A stretch of DNA of 30,162 bases from a virus. The position numbers were made by a program, and so were the translations under genes. Positions 1 to 7,538 of this stretch are shown one piece after another. The notes below the pieces were generated by a model. The model saw nothing but the letters and a program-made list of their open reading frames with translations, did no database searches and was not told the DNA's origin. Each line of letters opens with the position of its first letter. Positions within the stretch are counted from its first letter, which is position 1. The stretch is taken from positions 1-30,162 of IMG/VR virus record IMGVR_UViG_3300025468_000012. One strand, given 5' to 3'.

Positions 1-507
1 CTATCTGAATTAGACACCTCCCGTATGGACATATTTGCAGGAATGGACGTGGGTTACAAAGATCCTACGGCTTTTTGCGTTGTCGGATATGACTGGGATG
101 CTGAAAAGTATTATATTCTTGATGAGTATATGGAAGCAGAGAGAACTACGGAGCAACACGCTATAGCTATTCAAGTTCTAATTGATAGGTGGGATATAGA
201 TGTAATTTATATAGACTCTGCCGCTCAACAAATGAGATTCGATTTAGCTCAGAAGTATGATATATCAACTACTAATGCAACTAAGAGCGTACTTGATGGG
301 ATTGCTGCAGTAGCTACTATCGTAGATAATGACAGTCTTATGGTAGGGCAACACTGTAAAGAGACTTTAGCTGCTTTGGACCAGTATCAGTGGAACCCTA
401 ATAAAAATTTACTAGTTGAAAAACCTGTTCACAACATGGCTTCACATATGTCAGATAGTTTACGTTACGCTTTGTACACTTTTGTAGCCTCAGAAATAAC
501 TTTCTAA
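1..507 (+). CDS. terL: Terminase large subunit, C-terminal nuclease part (5' end outside window)
   Basis: The reading frame is open from the first base, so this is the 3' end of a longer gene. The ATG at 25 is internal. The visible part matches the RNase H-like nuclease domain of phage large terminases, which cuts concatemeric DNA during packaging into the prohead. Three acidic residues fall in the expected order: Asp in GMDVGYKDPTAF (codon 46-48), Asp in VIYIDSAA (codon 214-216) and Asp in HMSDSLRYAL (codon 454-456). The ATPase domain lies upstream of the window. The stop codon is immediately followed by a consensus promoter. In a typical head module the portal gene would come next, but here it is separated by about 3.8 kb of endonuclease genes. 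Confidence 0.9.
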   Translation, partial: LSELDTSRMDIFAGMDVGYKDPTAFCVVGYDWDAEKYYILDEYMEAERTTEQHAIAIQVLIDRWDIDVIYIDSAAQQMRFDLAQKYDISTTNATKSVLDGIAAVATIVDNDSLMVGQHCKETLAALDQYQWNPNKNLLVEKPVHNMASHMSDSLRYALYTFVASEITF

Positions 508-517
508 AAAATAGTAC

Positions 518-546
518 TTGACAATCTAGGTTATTTTTGATATAAT
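518..546 (+). promoter_or_regulatory. Perfect sigma70 promoter P1
   Basis: TTGACA at 518-523, a 17-base spacer and TATAAT at 541-546 match the housekeeping consensus exactly. The expected transcript start is near 552-553, which is where the first helix of the downstream leader begins. AAAAATA (507-513) and TATTTTT (532-538) form an inverted repeat around the -35 box, a layout shared with promoters P2 and P3. Confidence 0.85.
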
Positions 547-550
547 ATAG

Positions 551-653
551 TTGCAAGAGTTGAGAAGTAACAGAAAAACCAATGGATAGCCCCGCTTATA
601 ACTTCTTTATTCTTGCAGATAAAATTATAGGAGCTTCCGTTGGTTTTTCTGTT
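551..653 (+). ncRNA. Structured leader RNA with two crossing 18-bp helices
   Basis: Bases 551-568 pair with 601-618 (17 of 18 positions, including G-U pairs; the mismatch is 561/608). Bases 569-586 pair with 636-653 (18 of 18, one G-U). The 5' arms are adjacent and the 3' arm of the first helix lies inside the loop of the second, so the helices cross. They may form a partial pseudoknot or act as two alternative folds. The first helix starts at the expected transcript start of P1. The second ends three bases before the AGGAG (656-660) of the endonuclease gene at 667. The function is unknown; control of that gene is an inference. I do not recognise a known RNA family. Confidence 0.6.
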
Positions 654-695
654 TTAGGAGTAAAAAATGAGATACACAGAAGAAGAGTTAATTGA
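582..695 (+). CDS. Possible 37-aa leader ORF overlapping the endonuclease start
   Basis: An ATG at 582 opens a 37-codon frame ending at TGA 693-695, overlapping the first nine codons of the 667 gene in another frame. The peptide starts MDSPAYNFFILADK and has a hydrophobic middle. No good ribosome site lies upstream; the nearest purine run is GAGAAG at 562-567. Translation would open helix 569-586/636-653 and carry ribosomes across the next ribosome site. It could be a regulatory leader ORF or chance. Confidence 0.2.
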   Translation: MDSPAYNFFILADKIIGASVGFSVLGVKNEIHRRRVN

Positions 696-2232
696 GAGTT
701 TACAGAAGTTTTATAAAGAGAATAACAGAGCACCCAAACAAAAGGAATGTAGTGAATTTGAATATCTAAAGGGGGCCTCTACTTATATTAATAGATTTGG
801 CACTTGGGATAAAGTTTGTTCAGTAGCAGGAATACCTTATAGTGTTAGTAAGTTTAATACCTCTGTTTCAAAAGAATACATAATTGAAGGACTAACTAAG
901 TTTTTTAAACAGCACGGAAGACCTCCAAAAGTGCGTGAATGTAAAGAGGTGGAGTACTTACCTAGTGATGTAAAGATACGCAAAGAGTTCGGTTCTTGGG
1001 ATAATGCATTAAAAGAAGCAGGTCTTAGTACTTCCTGGACTATTGAAAAAATAAAAAAGGGTGTTCTAAGTTTAGCAGATGAGCTAGGTAGAACACCTAC
1101 TTCTGAGGAAGTAAATAAATCCTTAAAAACTCCTAGTCGTCAAACTATTTATAAAAAATTCGGTGGATATGATAATTTACTAGGTACTTTAAACCTAAAA
1201 AGACATTGCAATCAATCACATATTACGGAAGAAAATTTAGCTCTATCTTATAATAAAGAATGGTTATTAGAACAAAATAAAACAAAACCTCTACAAAAGA
1301 TTAGTGAGGAACTTGGTTTCAATAAACATAGAATGTCCGATAGATTTAAAGAATTAGGATTAAAAGCTAGTAACTCCCTTAAAGTATCTCAAGAAGAACT
1401 AGACTTACTAGCGGAAATTAAGATATTGTACTCAGGAGAAATACTAACCTCTCAAAGACTTCTAGAAGGTAAAGAAATAGATATATATCTCCCAGAGCTA
1501 AAGTTAGGTATAGAGTTTAATGGATTGTATTGGCATAGTGAGAAACAGGGGAAGGGTAGAAACTACCATTTAAATAAGACTCTAGCAGCAGAAAAGCTCG
1601 GTATTAGATTAGTTCATATATTTGAGCATGAGTGGGTAAACCAGCGAGAATTAGTACTTTCAAGAATAAAGAATATGTTAGGGAAGTCTGATAGAATATA
1701 TGCTAGAAAATGTACAGTATCCGAACTAGGGGTGCCAGAGTCTAAAGAGTTTTTAAATACTAATCATATTCAAAAGTATGTAGGAGCCTCAGTTAAACTG
1801 GGATTATATTACGAAGAAGATTTAGTGGCTGTAATGACTTTTGGTAAATCCAGATATAGTGGAGCAGCCGACTGGGAACTAATTAGATATGCAAATAGGA
1901 TGGGATCAAGTGTAGTTGGGGGCGCCTCCAAACTCTTTAAGTACTTCTTAAGAAACTACAAACCTAAAGGAATTTTATCTTATTCAGATAGACGTTGGAA
2001 TACTGGAAACCTATATAGTATGCTAGGTTTTACACATACACATAATAGTAGCCCTAACTATTGGTATTTTAAAGGGCTTAAAGTGTACTCAAGGGTAAAG
2101 TTTCAAAAGCATAAATTAGCTAACGTTTTAGAAGAATTTGAACCAAAATGGACTGAGGTTGAAAATATGTATTATGCTAATTTTAATAGATTTTTTGATT
2201 CCGGTAACTCTGTTTTTCTTTGGAACCCCTGA
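667..2232 (+). CDS. Freestanding homing-type endonuclease HEG1 (521 aa)
   Basis: The N terminus has three copies (about residues 2-55, 66-121 and 124-177) of the repeat found with homing endonucleases, each ending in an FG[ST]W or FGGY signature before a short helix. These probably bind DNA. A linker at about 179-235 (CNQSHITEENLALSYNKEW, then a helix-turn-helix-like stretch) is shared with the three other endonucleases in this window. Next comes a nuclease-like domain at about 236-345 with IDIYLPELKLGIEFNGLYWHS and LVHIFEHEW, of the kind seen in Hef-like and Vsr-like phage endonucleases. The C-terminal domain (about 346-521; SYSDRRWNTGNLYSMLGF) commonly accompanies that nuclease. AGGAG lies 6 bases before the ATG. 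The gene has its own promoter P1 and leader, as expected of a selfish element between terL and portal. The target site is unknown. Confidence 0.8.
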   Translation: MRYTEEELIESLQKFYKENNRAPKQKECSEFEYLKGASTYINRFGTWDKVCSVAGIPYSVSKFNTSVSKEYIIEGLTKFFKQHGRPPKVRECKEVEYLPSDVKIRKEFGSWDNALKEAGLSTSWTIEKIKKGVLSLADELGRTPTSEEVNKSLKTPSRQTIYKKFGGYDNLLGTLNLKRHCNQSHITEENLALSYNKEWLLEQNKTKPLQKISEELGFNKHRMSDRFKELGLKASNSLKVSQEELDLLAEIKILYSGEILTSQRLLEGKEIDIYLPELKLGIEFNGLYWHSEKQGKGRNYHLNKTLAAEKLGIRLVHIFEHEWVNQRELVLSRIKNMLGKSDRIYARKCTVSELGVPESKEFLNTNHIQKYVGASVKLGLYYEEDLVAVMTFGKSRYSGAADWELIRYANRMGSSVVGGASKLFKYFLRNYKPKGILSYSDRRWNTGNLYSMLGFTHTHNSSPNYWYFKGLKVYSRVKFQKHKLANVLEEFEPKWTEVENMYYANFNRFFDSGNSVFLWNP

Positions 2233-2242
2233 AAAATACCTC

Positions 2243-2271
2243 TTGACATTTCAGGAGTATTTTGGTATAAT
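2243..2271 (+). promoter_or_regulatory. Perfect sigma70 promoter P2
   Basis: TTGACA at 2243-2248, a 17-base spacer and TATAAT at 2266-2271 form an exact consensus 11 bases after the HEG1 stop. Inverted repeats overlap it: AAAATAC/GTATTTT (2233-2239/2257-2263) and CCTGAAA/TTTCAGG (2228-2234/2249-2255). It should drive the gene at 2296 with a short leader. Confidence 0.85.
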
Positions 2272-2295
2272 GACGTTATAAACTAGGATTTTAAA

Positions 2296-3111
2296 ATGAT
2301 ATATACAGATGAATTCTTGATACAAGAGCTTCAGCATTTTTCGAGTTACTTAGATAAAAATCCCACACAGAGAGAAGTTAAGCAAGATGAATTAATGCCT
2401 GCAACTTCCACATATGAGAAAAGGTTTGGTTCTTGGAATAAGGCTTTAGAAGCTGCAGGCCTTAATAATAATTTAAAACAACATAGAAAGTATACTAAAA
2501 TAGAACTAGTTACTTTATTTAAAAACCTTTGTACAGAATTAAAAAAGGTGCCTACAGTACGAGAATTAAACTTAGATAAAAGTACTCCCTCTGCTTCTAC
2601 ATATGCAAGGTACTTTGGTTCTTATAATTCCATTTGTGCTTTAGTAGTTAAAGGCTGTTATGGTAAATCAAAGAATATTAGTAAAGAAAACTTAGCTCTA
2701 TCTTACAATAAAGAATGGCTTAGTAAGGAAAACGAGACTAAAACTTTACACGAAATAAGTAATGATTTAGGGTATAATAAACATAGAATGTCTAGCAGGT
2801 TCAAAGAGTTAGATATTAAACCTATACTACATAAAGAATCATTGAAAGAAAAAGAGTGGTTAGATTCTTTAGGTATTACAGAAAGACAGTATCCGATAGC
2901 GAACTATAAAGTCGATGGATACGATCCTGAGACTAATACAGTATACGAGTTCTTAGGTGATTACTGGCACGGTAATCCTGAAGTTTACGATCCAGACGAC
3001 TACAATGAGAAAGTAGGTAAAACGTTTGGACAGTTATTTGATGAAACTAATATAAGACTAGAACATATCAAGTCTTTAGGATACAATATAATTACAGAGT
3101 GGGAAAACTAA
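2296..3111 (+). CDS. Homing-type endonuclease HEG2 (271 aa)
   Basis: Two N-terminal homing-endonuclease-associated repeats (about residues 3-57 and 66-118) each carry the FGS[WY]N signature. The shared linker ISKENLALSYNKEW follows at about 128-180, then a compact nuclease-like domain (about 183-270). That domain has KVDGYDPETNTVYEFLGDYW followed by HGNP, and ends GYNIITEWEN. The acidic/His pattern suggests a Vsr/PD-(D/E)xK-type fold, but I cannot confirm catalytic residues. TAGGA upstream of the ATG is a plausible ribosome site and P2 lies just before it. Its stop overlaps the start of HEG3 as TAATG. A 116-base part of its catalytic region is identical to HEG4 about 5 kb away, so the copies are recent or were homogenised. 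Confidence 0.8.
   Translation: MIYTDEFLIQELQHFSSYLDKNPTQREVKQDELMPATSTYEKRFGSWNKALEAAGLNNNLKQHRKYTKIELVTLFKNLCTELKKVPTVRELNLDKSTPSASTYARYFGSYNSICALVVKGCYGKSKNISKENLALSYNKEWLSKENETKTLHEISNDLGYNKHRMSSRFKELDIKPILHKESLKEKEWLDSLGITERQYPIANYKVDGYDPETNTVYEFLGDYWHGNPEVYDPDDYNEKVGKTFGQLFDETNIRLEHIKSLGYNIITEWEN
2887..3002 (+). repeat. 116-base direct repeat, copy A (endonuclease catalytic cassette)
   Basis: This stretch of HEG2 is base-for-base identical to 8133-8248 in HEG4. HEG3 carries a diverged copy at 3690-3805 with about 8 differences. It encodes the PIANYKVDGYD to PEVYDPDD segment. It is long enough to support recombination or gene conversion across the portal-capsid block. Confidence 0.9.
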
Positions 3112-3926
3112 TGTATACTAAAGAACTACTAATAGAAGAGTTAAGGTACTTTGCGGAATATTTAGGTAAAACGCCTACAATACCTGAAGTAGATAATGAT
3201 ACTTTAATGCCTTGCAGTACTACTTATAAAAACTGTTTTGGGTCTTGGAATAACGCATTAGTTGAGGTAGGTTTAAAATCTAACATCCTAACACACACTG
3301 ATGTGCACTTAATAAGGTTATTAGAACAGTTTGCAGTAGTTTTGGGTAAAACGCCTACAGTATCTGAGATAGATAAAAGTACTTCAATGCCTTGTAGTAC
3401 TACTTATAAAGATCGTTTTGGCTCCTGGAACAACGCAATAATTAAAGCAGGTTTAAAACCTAACTGTAATCAGTCCCACATTACAGAAGAAAACTTAGCT
3501 TTATCATACAATAAAGAATGGCTTAGTAAAGAAAACCAAACAAAAACTTTAAAAGAAATAAGTAGGAATCTAGGCTATAATAAACATGAGATGTCCAGTA
3601 GGTTTAAAGAATTAGGCATCAAACCTATACTACATAAAGAATCCTTGAAAGAAAAAGAGTGGTTAGATTCTTTAGGTATTACAGAAAGACAGTATCCTAT
3701 AGAGAACTATAAAGTCGATGGATATGATCCCGAGACTAATACAGTATATGAGTTCTTAGGTGATTACTGGCATGGCAATCCTGAAGTTTACGATCCAGAC
3801 GATTATAATAAAAGCTGCAGTAAAACGTTTGGACAGTTATTTGATGAAACTAATAAAAGACTAAAATACATCAAATCCTTAGGGTACAATATAATTACAG
3901 AGTGGGAAAACGAGTGGCAGAATTAA
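3111..3926 (+). CDS. Homing-type endonuclease HEG3 (271 aa), tandem paralogue of HEG2
   Basis: The architecture matches HEG2: two N-terminal FGSWNNA repeats (about residues 2-55 and 60-113), linker CNQSHITEENLALSYNKEW, and the DGYDPETNTVYEFLGDYWHG nuclease-like domain. I chose the ATG at 3111 because it overlaps the HEG2 stop as TAATG and aligns with the other family members. A GTG at 3099 in the same frame is a poorer choice. The N-terminal repeats differ more from HEG2 and HEG4 than the nuclease part does, consistent with changed DNA specificity on a conserved nuclease. The last codons overlap the 5' end of the HNH gene in another frame. Confidence 0.8.
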   Translation: MYTKELLIEELRYFAEYLGKTPTIPEVDNDTLMPCSTTYKNCFGSWNNALVEVGLKSNILTHTDVHLIRLLEQFAVVLGKTPTVSEIDKSTSMPCSTTYKDRFGSWNNAIIKAGLKPNCNQSHITEENLALSYNKEWLSKENQTKTLKEISRNLGYNKHEMSSRFKELGIKPILHKESLKEKEWLDSLGITERQYPIENYKVDGYDPETNTVYEFLGDYWHGNPEVYDPDDYNKSCSKTFGQLFDETNKRLKYIKSLGYNIITEWENEWQN

Positions 3927-4294
3927 AGAGACAACTAATCAAGTACTGTAGAGATAAAGCAAAATCAAAGTATGATAAAGGTACTGAATGTTTTATTTGT
4001 GGTAGTATAGAGAGCTTAGAGTTCCATCACTATAATGGTATGACAGAGCTACTAGAAAAGTGGTTAAAACAGCAAGGCATTTCCAATATAAGTACAGCCG
4101 AAGATATTATGGATATACGAGAGCAGTTTATTTCAGAAAATCTCAAAGAGATTTATGACGAAACAGTTACATTGTGTAAAACCCACCATCAGAGGTTGCA
4201 TGGAATTTACGGAAAACGTCCTCAGCTACACACTGCTAAAAAGCAGGAGCGTTGGGTTATTAAACGAAGAGATAAAGAATATGAGTTGGTTTAA
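3902..4294 (+). CDS. Small HNH-type endonuclease next to the terminase/portal genes
   Basis: This 130-aa protein has CFICG at about residues 31-35, EFHHYNG at about 41-47 and TLCKTHHQRLHG at about 89-100. That is the Cys-rich ribbon and His layout of the HNH (His-Me finger) nucleases. HNH proteins often sit beside terminase and portal genes in HK97-type phages and can assist packaging cleavage, so it may be a resident packaging gene rather than a mobile one. The start is uncertain: GTG at 3902 or GTG at 3914 (MAELKRQ), both inside the end of HEG3 and neither with a strong ribosome site. The 3' end overlaps the portal start by 14 bases. Confidence 0.72.
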   Translation: MGKRVAELKRQLIKYCRDKAKSKYDKGTECFICGSIESLEFHHYNGMTELLEKWLKQQGISNISTAEDIMDIREQFISENLKEIYDETVTLCKTHHQRLHGIYGKRPQLHTAKKQERWVIKRRDKEYELV

Positions 4295-5462
4295 AAGTAT
4301 AGCACAGAAGTTAAATCCTGCGCAACCAAGTATTGCAGCAGCTTCTGGGGAAACTAGTTCTATAGTTCCTAATATTAAGTTTGAAAGAGCTTTTGAAAAA
4401 CTGGAAGCAGTTAATCGAGGCGTTAATATGATAGTAGATGCCTCTGCCCAGTTCAAGATAGATGTAGGAGAGAAAGAGTCTTTCCCAGGCATCCAGACTA
4501 TTAGGCTTAAAAAGTTAAATAACTTACTTAATAGACAACCAAATCCTTTCCAGAATGCTGATGCATTTTGGAGAAATATGTATTTAGATATGTTAATGGA
4601 TGGTAATAGCTTTGCATACTACGACGGCGCAAACCTTTTTCATCTACCCGCATCTAACGTAACTATTATACCAGATAAACACACATTTATTAAAGGTTAT
4701 AAGTATAATGAGATCAGTTATAAACCTGAAGAAATTATACATATACCCGATAATGCAACTCAGTCTATTTATAGAGGAATGACTCGATTAAATGCCGCAA
4801 AAGCTAGCATCGAGTTACTATATGATATGAGATCTTTCCAAAGCAACTTTTTTAAAAATGGAGCAGTACCTGGATTGGTACTTAAAACTCCCAACACTCT
4901 CAGTGCCAAAGTTAAGGAAAGACTTATAAGTTCCTGGTCTCTAAAGTATAACCCTAAGTCTGGAGGTCGTAGACCTCTTATCTTAGATGGTGGACTAGAG
5001 ATAGATAGCATTTCTAATGTTGATTTTCGACAATTAGATTTTGAAGATTCTGTGAAAAGTCTAGAGGAGACAATCCTTAAAACTATTGGTATCCCTCCCA
5101 TTTTATTAAATGGGGGTAATAATGCTAATATTAGACCCAACCATAGATTAATGTATCAAGAAACCGTTTTACCTTTAGTACGTAAAGTACTAAGTGGTTT
5201 TGAACGGTATTTTGGATATGACCTCGCAGCAGCCCTTGAAGATTTATCACCACTCCAACCAGAGTTAGACGACAAAGCAAAATACTATTCCACTCTAGTT
5301 AATGGAGGGGTTATTACCCCTAACGAAGCTAGAGAGGCACTACGATTAGAACCACTAGAAGGTCATGATGACATACGTATTCCCGCAAATGTAGCAGGGA
5401 GTGCAGGCAACCCATCTGAGGGAGGAAAACCTCCTCAGGGAGATAAGGATAAGAATGAATGA
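4281..5462 (+). CDS. Portal protein, HK97 family
   Basis: A 393-aa protein of the usual HK97 portal length. Recognisable segments are the N-terminal region through NPFQNADAFWRNMYLDMLMD and GNSFAY, the EEIIHIP segment, NFFKNGAVPG, and TIGIPPILLNGG followed by LMYQETVLPLVR near the clip and stem. It forms the dodecameric ring at the head vertex through which TerL pumps DNA. The frame is open upstream to 4155, but the ATG at 4281 (MSWFKSIAQKLNP) gives the normal N terminus and avoids a long overlap with the HNH gene. The Gly/Pro-rich C-terminal tail ends in an ATGA overlap with the capsid gene, indicating translational coupling. Confidence 0.92.
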   Translation: MSWFKSIAQKLNPAQPSIAAASGETSSIVPNIKFERAFEKLEAVNRGVNMIVDASAQFKIDVGEKESFPGIQTIRLKKLNNLLNRQPNPFQNADAFWRNMYLDMLMDGNSFAYYDGANLFHLPASNVTIIPDKHTFIKGYKYNEISYKPEEIIHIPDNATQSIYRGMTRLNAAKASIELLYDMRSFQSNFFKNGAVPGLVLKTPNTLSAKVKERLISSWSLKYNPKSGGRRPLILDGGLEIDSISNVDFRQLDFEDSVKSLEETILKTIGIPPILLNGGNNANIRPNHRLMYQETVLPLVRKVLSGFERYFGYDLAAALEDLSPLQPELDDKAKYYSTLVNGGVITPNEAREALRLEPLEGHDDIRIPANVAGSAGNPSEGGKPPQGDKDKNE

Positions 5463-7393
5463 ATAAACAATTTGAAATTAGCTCTCCATTTAATGTTGTT
5501 GAGAAAGCGGCCGGAGAGTCGGACTCTATAACAATTAAAGGTTACGCCAATACTGTTTCTAAGGATCGTTCGGGCGATATAATTGTGAAAGAAGCATGGG
5601 AGCAAGGTGGATTGGATAATTATCTCAAAAACCCTGTAATTCTAGCTTTTCATGATCACTCTCGTCCTATTGGCTCTGCCGTTAATTATAACGTCACTGA
5701 CAAAGGTTTAGAGATTGTAGCAGAAATTAGTAAAGCTGCTGGCGAAGTATATAACCTCATTAAAGACGGAGTTTTAAAAACTTTTAGCGTAGGATTTAGT
5801 ATCAAAGATGCTGACTACGACAGGGACGAAGATACCTTCTTCATTAAAGACTTAGAGCTTTTTGAAGTATCAGTTGTATCTATACCCGCTAACCAAGATT
5901 CGACATTTTCTTTAGCTAAATCTTTTACTGATATTGGCGAGTATAACGACTTCAAGAAGAGCTTCGTGGCTCAACAAGAAGACGAGATTGAAGAAAAAGA
6001 AGAAACTACTGAAATTGAGAAGATACCTTCTCAGGATAATAATATTCTCAAGGAATTAAAAATGGATCAAAAAGAATTACAAGAAATGATGGCTAAAACT
6101 GCACTAGGTGCTGTTGAAGCTTACAAAACAGAAGTTGCTGAAAAAGAAGCAGAAGTTGCCGCAGATAAGAAAGTAGCAGCATTAGAAGTCGGTAAGACTC
6201 ATGCAGAGAAAGTAGCAGAGGAGTTAGAAACTCGTATTAAGGCCGACGGAGATAGCTATGCTAAGTCTCTAGAGGAGATGCAGACTGAGTTAAAGGGAGC
6301 TAAAGAAGAGATGGCTGCTATGCAGAAGTCTAAAATGCAGTTCTCTGAGCCTGGTTCTGGTACACCTAGTGCTGACGAGCTCAACAGTGCTTTCATTACA
6401 TCTAAGATTTTAGGTGTACCTGTTAAAGAACTAGACTTTGGTAAGAGATTGCTTGAGAAGGGTAATCGTGTCAACTCTGATGACCAGGATTGGGAGACTA
6501 CTTGGAACTCAAATATCTACCAAGCTATTCAGAATCGTGTAGTTGTTGAACCAGTATTCAACTCTCTAGCGATGAATGCTCGCGTTATGAATATGCCTAT
6601 CAACCCAGATACGGGTCTTGATGCTACTTGGGTAGATGCAACTAACCAGAATGATTTCAATGACGGCGCTGCTATTGGTACTGCTTTCAATGATGCTTCT
6701 ACAGGTGCTATTAAACAACACGTTCTAAACGAAGTAACGCTAACTGCATATAAGCTAGCTACTCGTGAGTATATCGGTTATGAAGAGGAAGAGGATACAC
6801 TACTTCCAATCGCTGCTATCGTTCGTGATGCAATTGTACGTCGTATGGCTCGCACTTCCGATGCTTCTATCCTAGGTACTGGTACAGCTGCTCCTTTCAC
6901 TGAATTGGAAGAACTAGCTGGTGGTAATGTTGGTAACAACGTTACTACTGCAGCAGCAGGTACTATGATTAGTACAGCTAACATCCTAACAGCACGTTCT
7001 AATATGGGACAATGGGGACATAACCCTTCTGACTTAGTATTATTCTTAAGCCAGCAAGCATATTATGGTCTTATGGACAATACTAATGTTGTTACTGTTG
7101 ATAAGTATGGTGAGTCTGCTACTATTCGCTCTGGCGAACTAGGTAAAGTATTTGGTGTTTCTATGGTTGTATCGGATGCTTTTGAAGCTGAAGCTGCAGG
7201 CAAGGCACAAGGCATTTTAGTTAATCCTCAAAATTATATTTTAGGTAACTACCGAGCACTTACTGTGCAATCTGCTGAAGATATAGTTGCGCAGCAAAAA
7301 GCTATCGTAGCTACTCGTAGATTTGGCTTCATCGCTAAAGAAGCGGGAGCTGCTGGTAAGGCATCTATGTGCTTACTTAAGTCTGGTGCTTAA
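5459..7393 (+). CDS. Fused prohead protease, scaffold and major capsid protein (HK97 type)
   Basis: This 644-aa protein joins three head functions. Residues 1 to about 165 match the S78 prohead protease: GYANTVSKDRSGDIIV, the His region ILAFHDHSRPIG, the Ser region LKTFSVGFSI and LELFEVSVVSIPAN. Residues about 175-290 are charged, Lys/Glu/Ala-rich and probably coiled coil, like the delta/scaffold domain. The remainder is the HK97 capsid fold, with ending IVATRRFGFIAKEAGA. An in-frame ATG at 6062 (Met202) follows AAGGA (6050-6054) at 7 bases, so a separate 443-aa scaffold-capsid product is likely. The full product would deliver the protease into the prohead at low copy. The stop is followed by a terminator at 7411. 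Confidence 0.93.
   Translation: MNKQFEISSPFNVVEKAAGESDSITIKGYANTVSKDRSGDIIVKEAWEQGGLDNYLKNPVILAFHDHSRPIGSAVNYNVTDKGLEIVAEISKAAGEVYNLIKDGVLKTFSVGFSIKDADYDRDEDTFFIKDLELFEVSVVSIPANQDSTFSLAKSFTDIGEYNDFKKSFVAQQEDEIEEKEETTEIEKIPSQDNNILKELKMDQKELQEMMAKTALGAVEAYKTEVAEKEAEVAADKKVAALEVGKTHAEKVAEELETRIKADGDSYAKSLEEMQTELKGAKEEMAAMQKSKMQFSEPGSGTPSADELNSAFITSKILGVPVKELDFGKRLLEKGNRVNSDDQDWETTWNSNIYQAIQNRVVVEPVFNSLAMNARVMNMPINPDTGLDATWVDATNQNDFNDGAAIGTAFNDASTGAIKQHVLNEVTLTAYKLATREYIGYEEEEDTLLPIAAIVRDAIVRRMARTSDASILGTGTAAPFTELEELAGGNVGNNVTTAAAGTMISTANILTARSNMGQWGHNPSDLVLFLSQQAYYGLMDNTNVVTVDKYGESATIRSGELGKVFGVSMVVSDAFEAEAAGKAQGILVNPQNYILGNYRALTVQSAEDIVAQQKAIVATRRFGFIAKEAGAAGKASMCLLKSGA
6050..6064 (+). promoter_or_regulatory. 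Internal ribosome site and ATG for a separate scaffold-capsid product
   Basis: AAGGA at 6050-6054 lies 7 bases before ATG 6062-6064, in frame with the 5459 gene. It sits exactly between the protease domain and the scaffold-like domain. Confidence 0.6.
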
Positions 7394-7410
7394 TAGCTAG
7401 AGACTAAATT

Positions 7411-7439
7411 ACTGACTGGGTAAAACCAGTCAGTTTTTC
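7411..7439 (+). terminator. Rho-independent terminator after the capsid gene
   Basis: ACTGACTGG (7411-7419) and CCAGTCAGT (7426-7434) form a perfect 9-bp stem with a 6-base loop, followed by a T run. It would limit readthrough from capsid transcripts into HEG4 and the connector genes. Confidence 0.85.
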
Positions 7440-7461
7440 TAAGCTTTCGAGTTTAGAAAAA
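7434..7461 (+). promoter_or_regulatory. UUCG-loop hairpin sharing the terminator T-run
   Basis: TTTTTCTAA (7434-7442) pairs with TTAGAAAAA (7453-7461). The helix can extend inward to a TTCG loop at 7446-7449. Its left arm is the T-tract of the preceding terminator, so the two structures share bases. A mirror-strand terminator or an RNA-processing/stability hairpin are possible roles. Confidence 0.5.
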
Positions 7462-7497
7462 CTTATAGAGCGAATCGGCCGGCCAGCCTTTTTAGTA

Positions 7498-7538
7498 CCT
7501 TGTATACTGAATAGCTCACCAAATAGTATCTTACAAGG
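7498..7538 (+). promoter_or_regulatory. Hairpin covering the HEG4 ribosome-binding site
   Basis: CCTTGTA (7498-7504) pairs with TACAAGG (7532-7538), with three further pairs inside (7505-7507/7526-7528). The AAGG of the HEG4 ribosome site AAGGAG lies in the 3' arm, seven bases before the ATG at 7545. Folding should reduce HEG4 translation on readthrough transcripts, as described for some T4 homing-endonuclease genes. Confidence 0.55.

Noticed and set aside
569-655. Helix 569-586/636-653 as an ordinary terminator
   Set aside because: The loop is 49 bases and there is only a short T run before AGGAG and the start codon. The crossing second helix is unexplained by a terminator.
640-657. TTG micro-ORF MVFLF preceded by AGGAG at 629-633
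   Set aside because: Only five codons with a rare start; kept as a remark and not called as a gene.
508-666. Group I intron or intron remnant before HEG1
   Set aside because: The terL frame ends normally and no split exon follows; I could not identify intron core pairings. The paired arms fit a leader RNA better.
4155-4280. Upstream extension of the portal gene to 4155
   Set aside because: The extension reads as the alternate frame of the HNH gene and gives no known portal N terminus; MSWFKS at 4281 does.
4226-5140. Minus-strand ORFs of 88 and 123 aa in the portal region
   Set aside because: They lie opposite strong plus-strand coding sequence, have no ribosome site or recognisable domain, and mirror its codon pattern. 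The same applies to the other minus-strand ORFs in the window.
7477-7484. GGCCGGCC as an attachment or packaging site
   Set aside because: A single 8-base palindrome without repeats or other att/cos features; probably part of a weak hairpin.
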